From Bradyrhizobiaceae bacterium Ga0074131 (GTDB taxonomy: Bacteria; Pseudomonadota; Alphaproteobacteria; Rhizobiales; Xanthobacteraceae), in the NCBI GenBank assembly GCA_001464035.1, contig LNEC01000007.1:229960-293959 (forward strand): a stretch of 64,000 bases of DNA, in the 5' to 3' direction. Of the stretch, positions 8,908-18,277 are shown piece by piece. The position numbers were made by a program, and so were the translations under genes. How positions within the stretch are numbered: the stretch's first letter is position 1; every line of letters begins with the position of its first letter. Under the pieces are notes generated by a model that ran no database searches, was not told the origin of the DNA, and saw nothing but the letters and a program-made list of their open reading frames with translations.

Positions 8908-9516
8908 TTAATCTCCCTTCGCGACAACCCGCGTGGTGCGCGGAACCGCGACAACTTCATCGTCATGGACCAGTACAACATCGATGCCGCGCGGAAAAAG
9001 CGTGGCGTTGATGGCAAGCCGTTCGAACAGATCCGCCGGCTGGAGCGTCGCCCGCAATACGGCGGCGCCATCGATGCCGGGACCGCGCAGTTCGAAAGCG
9101 TCACCTCGCGTCAGGCTCTCGACCTGCAGAATGACCGTCGTCGAACGATCGGGATAGTCGTTGGTGCCAAAGGCAAAACGGTCGAGCGCCGGAAGGGCTC
9201 GCGCGTCACCAATGACCGCAAAGCTGCAGACTGACGAGTCTGTGATCACCGGGGCGCTGGTGTGGAACTTGAGCCATTTGGCGATATCAGATGTTTCGGA
9301 CATCAGCGGGTCGAGCCAAACCGCCGTATCGTGGTCGAACAATGTGAGGGCGATGGCGGCGGTGCCGCGCATCATGTTGGCGGGCGCGCCGGATGCGGCC
9401 GCGACGCGCTGAACGCTGCCCGGGCGCGCCATCGCATCCATCACCGAACGGAAGGTCGTCTGCGCGGACAATACCTTATCCGCAAACCCGGCAGGCAGCT
9501 CGGCAACCGTCGTCAT
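8908..9516 (-). CDS. phnH: PhnH: C-P lyase core subunit
   Basis: A 202-residue PhnH, with the family-typical FRSVMDAMARPGSVQ near the N-terminus and FPRGIDVVLVHDDEVVAVPRTTRV near the C-terminus. It is a structural subunit of the PhnGHIJ core, with a PLP-transferase-like fold but no catalytic lysine in known structures. It is 2 bp upstream of phnI and 3 bp downstream of phnG. Confidence 0.92.
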   Translation of the reverse strand: MTTVAELPAGFADKVLSAQTTFRSVMDAMARPGSVQRVAAASGAPANMMRGTAAIALTLFDHDTAVWLDPLMSETSDIAKWLKFHTSAPVITDSSVCSFAVIGDARALPALDRFAFGTNDYPDRSTTVILQVESLTRGDAFELRGPGIDGAAVLRATLQPADLFERLAINATLFPRGIDVVLVHDDEVVAVPRTTRVVAKGD

Positions 9517-9519
9517 CGT

Positions 9520-9981
9520 TCAGCCCTCTCCGCGCACCAGCGTGTAGAAATCGACCCGCGTCGCCGCGGTCTCCGCAGCCGCGCGGTCTCGTTCGGAGAT
9601 CATCGCCGAACGCAGCGGCGCCAGCACGCCTTTCTCGATCGCCTCCGCGAACTCGTCCGACTGCAGCAATGCATCGCACAGCGCGATCATCTGCGCCTTC
9701 CGCCGGTCGCGTCCGAGCACATATCCGAAGCCGACCTCGCCGGTCGCAAGCCGCACCGCGGCGCGCGAAACCGTCGCCTCGCCGAGATTGAATGGCGCGC
9801 CGTCCCCGCCGATGCGGCCGCGCAGCATCACCAGGCCGTTCTCCGGCTCGCGCAGGTTTTCATAAGCCGGCACCGCGATCGGTTCGAGACAACGTGCGAT
9901 TTCCAACGCATCGGAATGCGCCAGCACTGCCATGGCCGCCTTGCGTTGCGCCTGCTTGCCGTTTCTGTCAGCGACGGTCAT
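9520..9981 (-). CDS. phnG: PhnG: C-P lyase core subunit
   Basis: A 153-residue PhnG starting at ATG 9981 (MTVADRNGKQAQRKAAMAVLAHSD); longer versions of the frame run into the operator region and are not credible. The segments VMLRGRIGGDGAPFNLGEATVSRAAVRL and RRKAQMIALCDALLQ are PhnG-typical. It is the first gene of the core C-P lyase operon, transcribed away from phnF. Confidence 0.92.
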   Translation of the reverse strand: MTVADRNGKQAQRKAAMAVLAHSDALEIARCLEPIAVPAYENLREPENGLVMLRGRIGGDGAPFNLGEATVSRAAVRLATGEVGFGYVLGRDRRKAQMIALCDALLQSDEFAEAIEKGVLAPLRSAMISERDRAAAETAATRVDFYTLVRGEG

Positions 9982-9997
9982 GTCGGCCCTTGCCGGA

Positions 9998-10029
9998 ATC
10001 AAGTTGTCTATGTTAATAGACAACTTGAT
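9998..10029. promoter_or_regulatory. Perfect inverted repeat, probable PhnF operator
   Basis: Two 13-bp arms (ATCAAGTTGTCTA at 9998-10010 and its exact complement at 10017-10029) flank a 6-bp spacer. The site lies 17 bp upstream of the phnG start and 70 bp upstream of phnF, where a GntR-family repressor would control both directions. The tight TCTA/TAGA inner ends resemble the short palindromes bound by PhnF proteins. Confidence 0.75.
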
Positions 10030-10099
10030 AGCGAAGCGCCATGACTGTTTCGTGACATCGGGATGATTTTCAGATGCCCCTCCCCGGCTTTTTCGCGCC

Positions 10100-10828
10100 A
10101 TGAGCATGCAGGACGCGGCCTCCGGCGTCGCTCTGTGGCGGCAGGTCGCCGACGGCATCGAGCGCGGCATCGCGGATGGCCGCTTTACCGCGGGCGAGCG
10201 GCTGCCGGGCGAAACCGAGATCGCCGAAACCTATCGCGTCAACCGCCACACCGTGCGGCGGGCGCTGGCGACGCTGGCCGAACGCGGGCTGGTGCGCGCC
10301 GAGCGCGGCAGCGGCACCTATGTGGAAGCACCGCGTATTGCCTATCCCCTGCGTTCGCGGACGCGGTTTTCCGAGATCGTCGGCGCCGGGGGCCGGGAGC
10401 CGCGCGGCCAGTTGATCGGCGCATCCGAAGAGCCGGCGACCGGTGAATTGGCGCGGCAGTTGGACCTGAAGGCCGGAACGTTAGTGGTGCGGATCGAAGC
10501 GCTGCGGCTGGCCGACCGCACCCCGATCTGCATCGGCACCACGTGGCTCGCCGCGGCGCGCTTTCCCGACGCGGGGCGGATCTACGAGCGTGCGCGATCG
10601 ACGACAAAATTGCTGGCGCATTACGGCGTCCGCGACTACCGCCGGGCCTCGACCCGCGTCACCGCCGCCATCGTCGAGGCCACCGACGCGATCCGGCTCG
10701 ACCTTGCGCTCGGGCGCCCGGTCCTGGTGGTCGACAGCACCGATGTCGATACCGACGGAACTCCGCTGCTGACCACCCGCGCGCGCTTTGCCGCCGAGCG
10801 GGTCGAATTCCTGGTCGAGAACGGCTAG
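10100..10828 (+). CDS. phnF: PhnF: GntR/HutC-family phosphonate regulator
   Basis: A 242-residue regulator with an N-terminal winged helix (RVNRHTVRRALATLAERGLVRAERGSGTYV, about residues 50-80) and a UTRA ligand-binding domain. It is transcribed divergently from phnG with the perfect palindrome between them. PhnF proteins repress phn operons in response to phosphonates or phosphate status. The start is the ATG at 10100; a second ATG lies two codons later. Confidence 0.9.
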   Translation: MSMQDAASGVALWRQVADGIERGIADGRFTAGERLPGETEIAETYRVNRHTVRRALATLAERGLVRAERGSGTYVEAPRIAYPLRSRTRFSEIVGAGGREPRGQLIGASEEPATGELARQLDLKAGTLVVRIEALRLADRTPICIGTTWLAAARFPDAGRIYERARSTTKLLAHYGVRDYRRASTRVTAAIVEATDAIRLDLALGRPVLVVDSTDVDTDGTPLLTTRARFAAERVEFLVENG

Positions 10829-10834
10829 CAGCGA

Positions 10835-11695
10835 CTAGATGACGGCGCGGCGCCCAATGATCGCGAAGCGAAGCCTCGACGAACACCAGTCGATGATCGC
10901 TACCGTGATGAGTATCATAATGATGAGGAAGGCGACGCGGTCCCAATTTTGCTGGCTGATCTCGTTGGAAAGGTAAAGGCCGATTCCCCCTGCCCCGACA
11001 ATGCCGATGACAGTCGCGGAGCGCGTGTTCGATTCGAAATAATAGAGCACCTGACTGAGGATCACCGGCAGCACCTGAGGAACAATGCCAAATCGTATCT
11101 GATGCAGCGTCGAACCCCCGGTCGAGGTCACGCCGTCAATCGGCTTGGTGTCGGCCGTCTCGATGGCCTCCGAAAACAGCTTGCCGAATGAACCGATGTC
11201 GGACATCGCGACCGCCAGGATTCCGGCGAAGGGTCCTAGCCCGACCACATTGATGAAGATCAGCGCCCAGATCAATGTGTCGACGCCGCGTATCGTATCG
11301 AGAAAACGGCGCGACAGGAAATGAATGGCTCGCTGCGCGACAACGTTCTTGGCGGCGATGAAGGCCAGCGGGAACGCAACCACCGCCGCGAGCATGGTGC
11401 CGAGGAGAGCGATCGCCAGGGTCTCGGCGAGGCCTTTTAGATACAGCGGCAACAAGTGTCCGGGGGTCGGTGGAAACATCAGGCCGATGATGACGCCAAG
11501 ACGGCTTATTCCGGTTGCGAGCTTTTCGAACGAGAATCCGAGCCACATCATGCCGAACAGGAATAGCCCCACCAGCGCCGCGACGATTGCAACCGTTTGC
11601 ATCCGCTTCAGGGGCGACCGCTTGAAGATATCGGGATAAGTCTGCTCGAGCCGGGCCTTGTCAACGCTGGCGAGGGGTGACGATTGCGACATCAA
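10835..11695 (-). CDS. phnE: PhnE: phosphonate ABC transporter permease (second of two)
   Basis: A 286-residue inner-membrane permease with about six helices. The cytoplasmic coupling loop is ATGG-like (TSTGGSTLHQIRFGIVPQVLP). It overlaps the preceding phnE by 4 bp. Phosphonate importers often have two different PhnE chains. It ends 6 bp from the end of phnF (convergent). Confidence 0.9.
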   Translation of the reverse strand: MMSQSSPLASVDKARLEQTYPDIFKRSPLKRMQTVAIVAALVGLFLFGMMWLGFSFEKLATGISRLGVIIGLMFPPTPGHLLPLYLKGLAETLAIALLGTMLAAVVAFPLAFIAAKNVVAQRAIHFLSRRFLDTIRGVDTLIWALIFINVVGLGPFAGILAVAMSDIGSFGKLFSEAIETADTKPIDGVTSTGGSTLHQIRFGIVPQVLPVILSQVLYYFESNTRSATVIGIVGAGGIGLYLSNEISQQNWDRVAFLIIMILITVAIIDWCSSRLRFAIIGRRAVI

Positions 11696-12612
11696 CGACG
11701 TCCTTCAATACCGAGAAGGTGGTGGCGCAGGCGCTCGGTAAGCAAGTCGATAATGACCACGGTCGCAATGATCATCAGGAGAATGGCACTGACGTCCGAG
11801 TAGTAGAATTGCCGGATCGAACCCAATAATTCCTTGCCGATTCCTCCGGCGCCGACAAAACCCATCACCGAAGCGCCCCGCACGTTGATTTCGAAGCGTA
11901 AAAGCGTGTAGCTGACGACGTTTGAGAGCACTTGCGGCACTACCGCGAACCGGATTTGCTCCACCCAGCTGCCGCCGGTTGCGCGGACGCCCTCAACGGG
12001 ATTCATGTCGATATTTTCGACCACCTCGGCGTACTGCTTGCCGAGCGCGCCCACCGTATGGATTGCGATGGCGAGAACACCAGGTACCGGACCGAGACCC
12101 AGCGCGTAGACGAACAGCAGCGCGAACACAATTTCCGGTACGGTGCGGCAGAATTCAAGCGAGCGGCGCACCAAGGCGCGCGCCACTGCATTCTTCATCA
12201 GGTTGGCACTCGCAAAGAAACAGAGAACGAACCCGATGGTCGCCCCGAGAAACGTTCCGACATAGGCGACGAGAAGCGTTTCGGCCAGCAGCCAGAGCCA
12301 TCCGTCCCAGTTCCAGAACCACTCGGCGAAGTCAGCGCCGAAATGCGAAAGCCGCAGCTTCGGGAGAATGTCGTAGAGGTAGCTCCAAAACCGCGGAAGC
12401 CCATCAGACAATTTTTGCAGATCAACCTCGCCCCCCCAAGCCGCGAGCGCGGTACACAGCGCGAGGGCAACTGCGAACAACAAGGCACGACGGCGCTTTG
12501 CGGCTACAGCCGCGCCGTAATGGCTGAGAAGAGCAGCGGTCTGTTCGTCGGGAAGGCGGTAAATATGACTAGTCAAGTTCAGCTCGCTCGCGCATGCGGC
12601 GGATATGGGCAA
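11692..12612 (-). CDS. phnE: PhnE: phosphonate ABC transporter permease (first of two)
   Basis: A 306-residue permease with the coupling loop RATGGSWVEQIRFAVVPQVL. The frame opens with a TTG at 12612; another TTG at 12576, preceded by a GAGCGAG, is an alternative start. It is related to but clearly distinct from the second PhnE. It lies downstream of the two phnD genes, consistent with one phnCDDEE transport operon. Confidence 0.88.
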   Translation of the reverse strand: MPISAACASELNLTSHIYRLPDEQTAALLSHYGAAVAAKRRRALLFAVALALCTALAAWGGEVDLQKLSDGLPRFWSYLYDILPKLRLSHFGADFAEWFWNWDGWLWLLAETLLVAYVGTFLGATIGFVLCFFASANLMKNAVARALVRRSLEFCRTVPEIVFALLFVYALGLGPVPGVLAIAIHTVGALGKQYAEVVENIDMNPVEGVRATGGSWVEQIRFAVVPQVLSNVVSYTLLRFEINVRGASVMGFVGAGGIGKELLGSIRQFYYSDVSAILLMIIATVVIIDLLTERLRHHLLGIEGRR

Positions 12613-12661
12613 ACAAATGGCGGCGGCCCTGCATCTGGAGCCGCCGCCGATGAGCTTGATC

Positions 12662-13597
12662 TCAGGACGCTTTTTTCTTGCGTTGCTGGTCGAGCCAGAG
12701 GTTCATCTTGACCGACTCTTGGTAGTCCTTCTCGGTCACTTCGACGAAGCCGAGATCCTTGCCGTCGGACAGCTTGGCAAACGCATCCTTGTCCTTCTGC
12801 GGCGCTTCAACGAAAGCCTTGGTGATCGCCTTCTTCATGTCATCGGGCATGTCGGCCAGATAGGCAAAGGGCGACCCCGGCAGCAGCGGCGATTTCCAGG
12901 CAATGCGGAAGTCCTCCTTTTTCATCAGCGACCCATCCGGCTTCTTCACCATGCCCTTGTGGAGCATGCGAGTCAGGTTGGAGTCGTCTTCCGAATTCCA
13001 CCAGTTGACGGCGCCGTCGACCGTTCCGGCTGCAAGCGCCAGCACGGCGTTTTCGTGACTGCCGGTGGTCTGCGCGACCTTGAAGTGCTTGTCGATCGGG
13101 AAGCCCTGCTCGGTCAGGAAGAAATTCGGGGCCTTGAAGCCGGAGGTGGATTCCACATCGACGAAGCCGAGCTTGGCTCCCTTCAAATCTTCAATGGATT
13201 TATAGGCACTGTCGGCCCGAACATACATCACCGAATAATAGCCGATCGAGCCATCGCTGTTCTTCGTCGTGACGAACGGAACCACATTGCCGCCCGAGAC
13301 GGTGTTGGCGCGCGCGTACGATCCGGGGCCGTAAAAGCCGATGTGGATTTGCTTGTTTTTCTGGCCTTCGATCACCGCGGTGTAGTCGCTGGCAACCCGC
13401 ATGGTGACTTTCACGCCCAGTTCCCTGGTGAGGTAGTTCACGAACGGAGTATAGCGATCGAGCGTCCCGGTGGCATTTTCGGCAGGAACAAGCGCCAGAA
13501 CCAGTTCGGGGTATTTGTCCTTCCAGGACTGGGCCGGGGCCTGGGTCGTCATAGCAAGACCGATCGTCAAAACGATAAGGCTGCGACGCGTAATCAT
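12662..13597 (-). CDS. phnD: PhnD: periplasmic phosphonate-binding protein (copy closest to phnE)
   Basis: A 311-residue binding protein with a signal peptide (MITRRSLIVLTIGLAMTTQAPAQ). The body has LVPAENATGTLDRYTPF, YGPGSYARAN and DVESTSGFKAPNFFL, typical of PhnD. It is strongly similar along its entire length to the neighbouring PhnD at 13664, so the pair is a tandem duplication. An ATG at 13597 follows a GGGAG-type ribosome binding site. Confidence 0.9.
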   Translation of the reverse strand: MITRRSLIVLTIGLAMTTQAPAQSWKDKYPELVLALVPAENATGTLDRYTPFVNYLTRELGVKVTMRVASDYTAVIEGQKNKQIHIGFYGPGSYARANTVSGGNVVPFVTTKNSDGSIGYYSVMYVRADSAYKSIEDLKGAKLGFVDVESTSGFKAPNFFLTEQGFPIDKHFKVAQTTGSHENAVLALAAGTVDGAVNWWNSEDDSNLTRMLHKGMVKKPDGSLMKKEDFRIAWKSPLLPGSPFAYLADMPDDMKKAITKAFVEAPQKDKDAFAKLSDGKDLGFVEVTEKDYQESVKMNLWLDQQRKKKAS

Positions 13598-13663
13598 CTG
13601 TTTTTCTCCCTCTGAGATTCGCTGAAACTTCGGCGGATTGAATGACGATTCGATGACGTGCGG

Positions 13664-14605
13664 TCAGTTGCCCCGGTGCTTTCGTTGCGCGTCCAGCCAC
13701 AAGTTCATCTTGACGGATTCAACGTAGTCGTCCTTCGACACGCGGGCGAAGTTCTCGACCTTGCCGTCGGTCAAGGCGTCGAATGCAGCCTTGTTCTTCT
13801 TCGGAGCATCGACAAACGCCTGGATGATGGCCGCTTTCAACTCTTCAGGCATATCGGCGAGAAGCGCGAAGGGAGAGCCGGGCAGCAGTGGCGACTTCCA
13901 GACGATCCGGAAATCAGATGCCGCCATCGGAGATCCGTCCGCTTTCTTCAACATCCCTTTGGTAAGCATGCGTCTCAGGTTCGAGTCGTCTTCGGCATTC
14001 CACCAATTGACCGCTGCATCAACCGTTCCGGTAGCCAGCGCAAATATCGCGTTCTCATGGCTGCCTGTCGGCTGCGTTAGCTTGAAGTGCTTTTCGATCG
14101 GAAAGCCCTGCTCCGACAGAAAAAAGGTCGGGGCCTTGAAGCCGGATGTGGACTCCACATCCACAAGTCCAAGGATCTTGCCTTTGAGGTCGGCGACCGA
14201 CTTGTACTCACTGTCGGCGCGCACATACATCACAGAATAGTATCCGATGACGCCGCCGGAATTGCGCAGTGTCACGAAGGGAACAACGTTGCCTTTCGAC
14301 ACGGCATTGGCCCGGGCGTAGGAGCCCGGCCCATACTGTCCGATGTGGATCTGGCGGTTCTTCTGACCTTCGATAACGGCGGTGTAATCGTTGGCGACCC
14401 GCAGGGTCACCTTCACACCAAGCTCACGGGTCAAGTACTCGGCAAATGGCCCAACGCGCGCCAGAACGCCTGTGGCGTTTTCGGCCGGCACCAGAGCCAT
14501 CACCAGTTCCGGATAGTTTGTTTTCCATTCCTGCGCGGACGCGGCGGATGCATTGAACGCGAGCGCCGCAACAGCACCGGCGAGAATGAGGCGGCGATTG
14601 ATCAT
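13664..14605 (-). CDS. phnD: PhnD: periplasmic phosphonate-binding protein (copy closest to phnC)
   Basis: A 313-residue paralogue of the adjacent PhnD with signal peptide ending near ASAASA. Most binding-pocket segments are shared (PAENATG, YGPGSYARAN, STSGFKAPTFFL, GSHEN, NWWNAEDDSN), while the copies differ at scattered positions (for example TSGGNVVPFVTTKN against SKGNVVPFVTLRN). It lies between phnC and the other phnD. Two binding proteins on one permease set may broaden the substrate range. Confidence 0.9.
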   Translation of the reverse strand: MINRRLILAGAVAALAFNASAASAQEWKTNYPELVMALVPAENATGVLARVGPFAEYLTRELGVKVTLRVANDYTAVIEGQKNRQIHIGQYGPGSYARANAVSKGNVVPFVTLRNSGGVIGYYSVMYVRADSEYKSVADLKGKILGLVDVESTSGFKAPTFFLSEQGFPIEKHFKLTQPTGSHENAIFALATGTVDAAVNWWNAEDDSNLRRMLTKGMLKKADGSPMAASDFRIVWKSPLLPGSPFALLADMPEELKAAIIQAFVDAPKKNKAAFDALTDGKVENFARVSKDDYVESVKMNLWLDAQRKHRGN

Positions 14606-14660
14606 GAGGTCACCTGCATTGTTGGGGCAGCACTCGCTGCGCCCTTACGGACGCCGGCAC

Positions 14661-15476
14661 TCAGGCCGCGGCAGCGGTGCCGAGAGCCGGTGTTTCTGAT
14701 CCCGCCGGATGCTGCCCGGGCGCCACGCCCATGACTTCGTCCGCCTCGAGATCGTAAAGCTCGCGCGCGATGCGATCTGTCAGCGCCGCCGGCGCGCCGT
14801 CGAATACGATCCGCCCCGAAGCCATGGCGATCAGGCGGTCGCAGTAGCTGCGCGCCAGATCGAGCGAATGCAGGTTACAGATCACGGTGATGCCGAAGTG
14901 CTTGTTGATACGCAGCAACGCGTCCATCACGATCCGGGTATTGCGGGGATCGAGCGAGGCGATCGGCTCGTCGGCGAGGATCATCGCGGGCTGCTGAACC
15001 AGCGCGCGCGCAATTGCGACGCGTTGCTGCTGACCGCCCGATAGCTGATCGGCGCGCTGCGCTGCAATCGAGGCCATATCGAATTGCTCGAGGGCCGACA
15101 ACGCAATCGCCTTGTCCTCGTCGGGCCACAGCTGCGCCAGCGAACGCCATGTCGGCACCGTGGCAAGCCGCCCCATCAGCACGTTGGTCAGCACATCCAG
15201 GCGGCCGACCAGATTGAACTGCTGAAAGATCATTGCCGACCGCGCGCGCCACCGCCGCAGCTCCCTGCCGCGCAGCGCCGTCACATCGACGCCTTCGAAC
15301 AGGATGCGTCCTTCGGAGGGCTCGGCGAGGCGATTGATCATCCGCAGCAGGGTCGACTTGCCGGCGCCCGAACGGCCGATCACGCCGACGAAGGCGCCGG
15401 GAGCAATCGAAAACGAGGCATTGTCGACCGCGGCTTTCGTGCCGAAACGGCACGTCAAACCCTCAACCACCAGCAT
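14661..15476 (-). CDS. phnC: PhnC: phosphonate ABC transporter ATPase
   Basis: A 271-residue ABC ATPase: Walker [10 protein letters not shown] at 34-42, signature [15 protein letters not shown], Walker [14 protein letters not shown] chose the ATG at 15476, which has GGAG about 8 bases upstream; a TTG at 15488 would add four residues. It is the first gene of the phnCDDEE operon and lies directly behind a minus-strand Pho box. Confidence 0.92.
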   Translation of the reverse strand: MLVVEGLTCRFGTKAAVDNASFSIAPGAFVGVIGRSGAGKSTLLRMINRLAEPSEGRILFEGVDVTALRGRELRRWRARSAMIFQQFNLVGRLDVLTNVLMGRLATVPTWRSLAQLWPDEDKAIALSALEQFDMASIAAQRADQLSGGQQQRVAIARALVQQPAMILADEPIASLDPRNTRIVMDALLRINKHFGITVICNLHSLDLARSYCDRLIAMASGRIVFDGAPAALTDRIARELYDLEADEVMGVAPGQHPAGSETPALGTAAAA

Positions 15477-15522
15477 GCATTGCTCCAATGCTCTTGACCG
15501 GGACCATCGCTAGCGTCTGGAT

Positions 15523-15540
15523 TCGACAGTCGTGTGACAG
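15523..15540 (-). promoter_or_regulatory. Pho box for the phnC operon
   Basis: Read on the minus strand, CTGTCAC (15540-15534) and CTGTCGA (15529-15523) are spaced by the 11-bp period of PhoB half-sites. The box ends about 47 bp upstream of the phnC start. Confidence 0.75.
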
Positions 15541-15578
15541 TCACGCTGCAGCGCGGTCGCCATCCACAGCCGTATTGG

Positions 15579-15607
15579 CTGTCATTCGTTCGTCATGATG
15601 CTGTCAT
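15579..15607 (+). promoter_or_regulatory. Triple-unit Pho box for the divergent phosphonate unit
   Basis: Three 7-mers with 11-bp period: CTGTCAT (15579), TCGTCAT (15590) and CTGTCAT (15601). Two of the three are perfect matches to the PhoB half-site. The site is 60 bp upstream of the hexapeptide transferase gene and reads in its direction. Confidence 0.85.
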
Positions 15608-15666
15608 CAAGCCCACTGATGACGTGCGGGCTTATCGGTCCATCTGCATCGGCCTCTGGAATTCGG

Positions 15667-16329
15667 ATGACTGGCAAAATGCTTTCGGTTGAACCAACGA
15701 TCGATCCCACGGCGACGCTGCATGAGACAAAGCTCGGAGCCTACTGCGAAGTGGGTGCCCGCACGATGCTGCATGAAGTGACGGTGGGCGACTATTCCTA
15801 CGTCGTGAACGACGCCCAGATCACCTACACCACGATCGGAAAGTTCTGCTCGATCGCGGCGATGACCAGGATCAATCCGGGCAATCACCCCATGCAGCGG
15901 GCTTCGCAGGCCCACTTCACCTATCGCGCCAGCGTCTATTTCCCGGGCGAAGGCGACGAAGCCGAATTTTTCGAATGGCGCCGCCTGCATCACGTCCACA
16001 TCGGTCATGACGTCTGGATCGGGCACGGCGCCGTCGTGCTGCCGGGCCGCAGCATCGGCACCGGCGCCGTCGTCGCGGCGGGCGCCATCGTGACCAAGGA
16101 CGTGCCGGCCTACACCATCGTCGCTGGAAATCCAGCGCGGATCGTCAAGCGGCGATTCCCGGAAGACATAACCAACCGGCTCGCCGCGCTGGCGTGGTGG
16201 GACTGGGACCATGAAACGCTGCGCCGCGCCCTGCCCGATTTCCGCAAACTGACGGTCGAGGATTTTCTCGACAAGCACGAGACTGCTGCCATCCCCGGGC
16301 GTTCGCCCACCAAGCGAGCCGTGCCGTGA
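15667..16329 (+). CDS. Phosphonate-cluster hexapeptide-repeat transferase
   Basis: A 220-residue left-handed beta-helix acyltransferase of the kind repeatedly found in C-P lyase clusters (TIGR03308 type). Hexapeptide turns such as [35 protein letters not shown] are clear, with the xenobiotic acetyltransferase catalytic His in NPGNHPM. Its substrate is not known; it may acetylate aminoalkyl phosphonates as PhnO does, which is inference. The ATG at 15667 is used because the frame upstream runs through the Pho box. It overlaps the next gene by 4 bp. Confidence 0.82.
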   Translation: MTGKMLSVEPTIDPTATLHETKLGAYCEVGARTMLHEVTVGDYSYVVNDAQITYTTIGKFCSIAAMTRINPGNHPMQRASQAHFTYRASVYFPGEGDEAEFFEWRRLHHVHIGHDVWIGHGAVVLPGRSIGTGAVVAAGAIVTKDVPAYTIVAGNPARIVKRRFPEDITNRLAALAWWDWDHETLRRALPDFRKLTVEDFLDKHETAAIPGRSPTKRAVP

Positions 16330-17519
16330 CGGATATTGCGATCAAGGGTGGCGAGACCCTTCTCGACGGCGAATTTCATGAAACCTCGCTGCGGATCGCC
16401 GGACGTGACATCGTCGCCGTGGGTTCAGAGCAGGAACGAGCTTCGTTCGGCATCGATGCCGGCGGCCTGAAGGTGCTGCCGGGCATCGTCGATTTGCACG
16501 GCGACGCGTTCGAGCGGCAGATGATGCCTCGCGCCGGCGTCGATTTTCCCGTCGATGTGGCGCTGGTCGACAGCGATCGGCAGGCGATCGCCAACGGCAT
16601 CACCACGGTGTTTCACGCCACCACCTGGTCGTGGGAGCCGGGACTGCGCAGCGCGGAAAATGCGCGGCAGCTGCTCGAGGCGATCGAGGCGCTGCGGCCG
16701 CAACTGGCGGCGGATACCCGCTTCCACCTGCGCCACGAAACCTACAATCTCGATGCCGAAACCGGAATCGCCCGATGGTTGGCCGAGGGGCGCATCGATC
16801 TGTTCGCGTTCAACGACCACATGGATTCCACGGTCGCCGATCTTGCCAAGCCGCACAAACGCAGCCGCATGGTGGAACGCACCGGTCTTTGCAGCGAGGC
16901 GTTCGATGATCTCGTGGCGAGCGTCGTTTGCCGCGGTCACGACGTCCCGGCATCGATTGCCCGGCTGGCCAACGCCGCGCGGGCGGCCGGCGTCCGCATG
17001 CTGTCGCACGACGATGACAGTCCCGCGATGCGAAAGGCGTTTCGGGATCAAGGCGTCGGCATCGCCGAGTTTCCGGTCAACGAGGAAACCGCACGCGAGG
17101 CCGCCGCGGCCGGCGATTTCATCGTGTTCGGTGCGCCCAATGTCGTGCGCGGCGGCAGCCATACCGGCTGGACCAGGGCGGCCGACATGATTGCCAAGGG
17201 CCTGTGTTCGGTTCTGGCGTCGGATTACTATTATCCCGCGCCATTGCTGGCGGCGTTCCGCCTCGCCGCCGATGGTGTGCTGCCGCTCGCTCGAGCCTGG
17301 GACTTGATATCGGCGGCGCCCGCCAGGGCCGCCGGTTTCGCCGATCGCGGCGTTCTCGCGGAAGGCCGGCGCGCCGACATCCTGCTTGTCGACGACGTCG
17401 TACCGCTGCGGCCGCGGATCATCGGCGTCATCGCCGCGGGACGTCTGGTACATCTGACCGATGCTGATCGCCTGATCCGGTTCGCAGCCACGTCGCGCGA
17501 AACTGTTGCGGCCGCTTAA
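16326..17519 (+). CDS. phnM: PhnM paralogue (copy 2), alpha-D-ribose 1-methylphosphonate 5-triphosphate diphosphatase
   Basis: A 397-residue amidohydrolase with [19 protein letters not shown], a metal-binding SHDDDS and [14 protein letters not shown], all PhnM hallmarks. It starts at GTG 16326, overlapping the upstream stop. It differs clearly from copy 1 at 4239-5396 (for example HGDAFERQ in place of HTDHLEAH), so it is an old paralogue rather than a recent duplicate. It is in the Pho-box-driven unit, separate from the core operon. Confidence 0.9.
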   Translation: MTDIAIKGGETLLDGEFHETSLRIAGRDIVAVGSEQERASFGIDAGGLKVLPGIVDLHGDAFERQMMPRAGVDFPVDVALVDSDRQAIANGITTVFHATTWSWEPGLRSAENARQLLEAIEALRPQLAADTRFHLRHETYNLDAETGIARWLAEGRIDLFAFNDHMDSTVADLAKPHKRSRMVERTGLCSEAFDDLVASVVCRGHDVPASIARLANAARAAGVRMLSHDDDSPAMRKAFRDQGVGIAEFPVNEETAREAAAAGDFIVFGAPNVVRGGSHTGWTRAADMIAKGLCSVLASDYYYPAPLLAAFRLAADGVLPLARAWDLISAAPARAAGFADRGVLAEGRRADILLVDDVVPLRPRIIGVIAAGRLVHLTDADRLIRFAATSRETVAAA

Positions 17520-17539
17520 CGCGGCTCTATGGTGCTGGT

Positions 17540-18247
17540 ATGGCCGACGATCCGCGCTACGCGATCTACTATGTCCCGCCACCCGGAAGCGAACTCGATC
17601 GCTTCGGTGCGCAGCTGCTCGGCTATGACGCTTTCAGCGGCGACGACCTGCCGTTCTCGGACGGCATCCTGCGGGCGGCGCCGGACTGGCATGATCTGAC
17701 CAGGGATCCACGCAAATACGGGTTTCACGCCACGCTGAAGGCGCCGATGTCTCTGGCGCACGGCAAAACCGAGATCGAGCTTCTCGCCGCATGTGCCGCA
17801 TTCGCGGCAACGCCCCGGGCAATTCCGGTGATCCGGCCGGTCGTCGGCTCGATCAGCGGCTTCATTGCGGTCGTCCCGTCGGAGCCGCCACCGGAACTGA
17901 TCCATCTCGCGGCCGATTGCGTCCGCGAGTTCGACTTGTTCCGCGCACCGCTCACCGAAGCGGATCGTGCGCGGCGCAATCCCTCACAATTGACGCCATC
18001 GCAGCGCGATAATCTGGATCGCTGGGGATATCCCTATGTGATGGACGACTTCCGTTTTCACATGACGCTGACGGGTCGGCTGGGCGCCGAGCGCCGCGAC
18101 TGCTTGTTGAAGATGCTGGCGAACCGCTTTGCCGCTCTGGATCTGCCGACGCTTCCGATCGACCGGATTGCCGTTTTCCGTCAGGAGAACGGCGCTTCCC
18201 GCTTCCACATCGTCGCGCAATACGCCCTCGTGCAAGCATCCGAATAG
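17540..18247 (+). CDS. DUF1045 phosphonate-operon protein with a 2H-phosphoesterase pattern
   Basis: A 235-residue protein of the Phn-operon family (DUF1045/TIGR03223). Two H-x-T motifs, HAT at 63-65 (GFHATLKAP) and HMT at 174-176 (FRFHMTLTG), match the paired catalytic motifs of 2H phosphoesterases, which open cyclic phosphates. The family has no proven role that I know of. It follows phnM copy 2 by 20 bp in the same unit. No phnP is visible in the window, so it could hydrolyse the cyclic ribose phosphate left after C-P cleavage; that is inference. Confidence 0.85.
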   Translation: MADDPRYAIYYVPPPGSELDRFGAQLLGYDAFSGDDLPFSDGILRAAPDWHDLTRDPRKYGFHATLKAPMSLAHGKTEIELLAACAAFAATPRAIPVIRPVVGSISGFIAVVPSEPPPELIHLAADCVREFDLFRAPLTEADRARRNPSQLTPSQRDNLDRWGYPYVMDDFRFHMTLTGRLGAERRDCLLKMLANRFAALDLPTLPIDRIAVFRQENGASRFHIVAQYALVQASE

Positions 18248-18277
18248 TGCGCTCGCTGTTGCTTTGTGCCGGCACCG

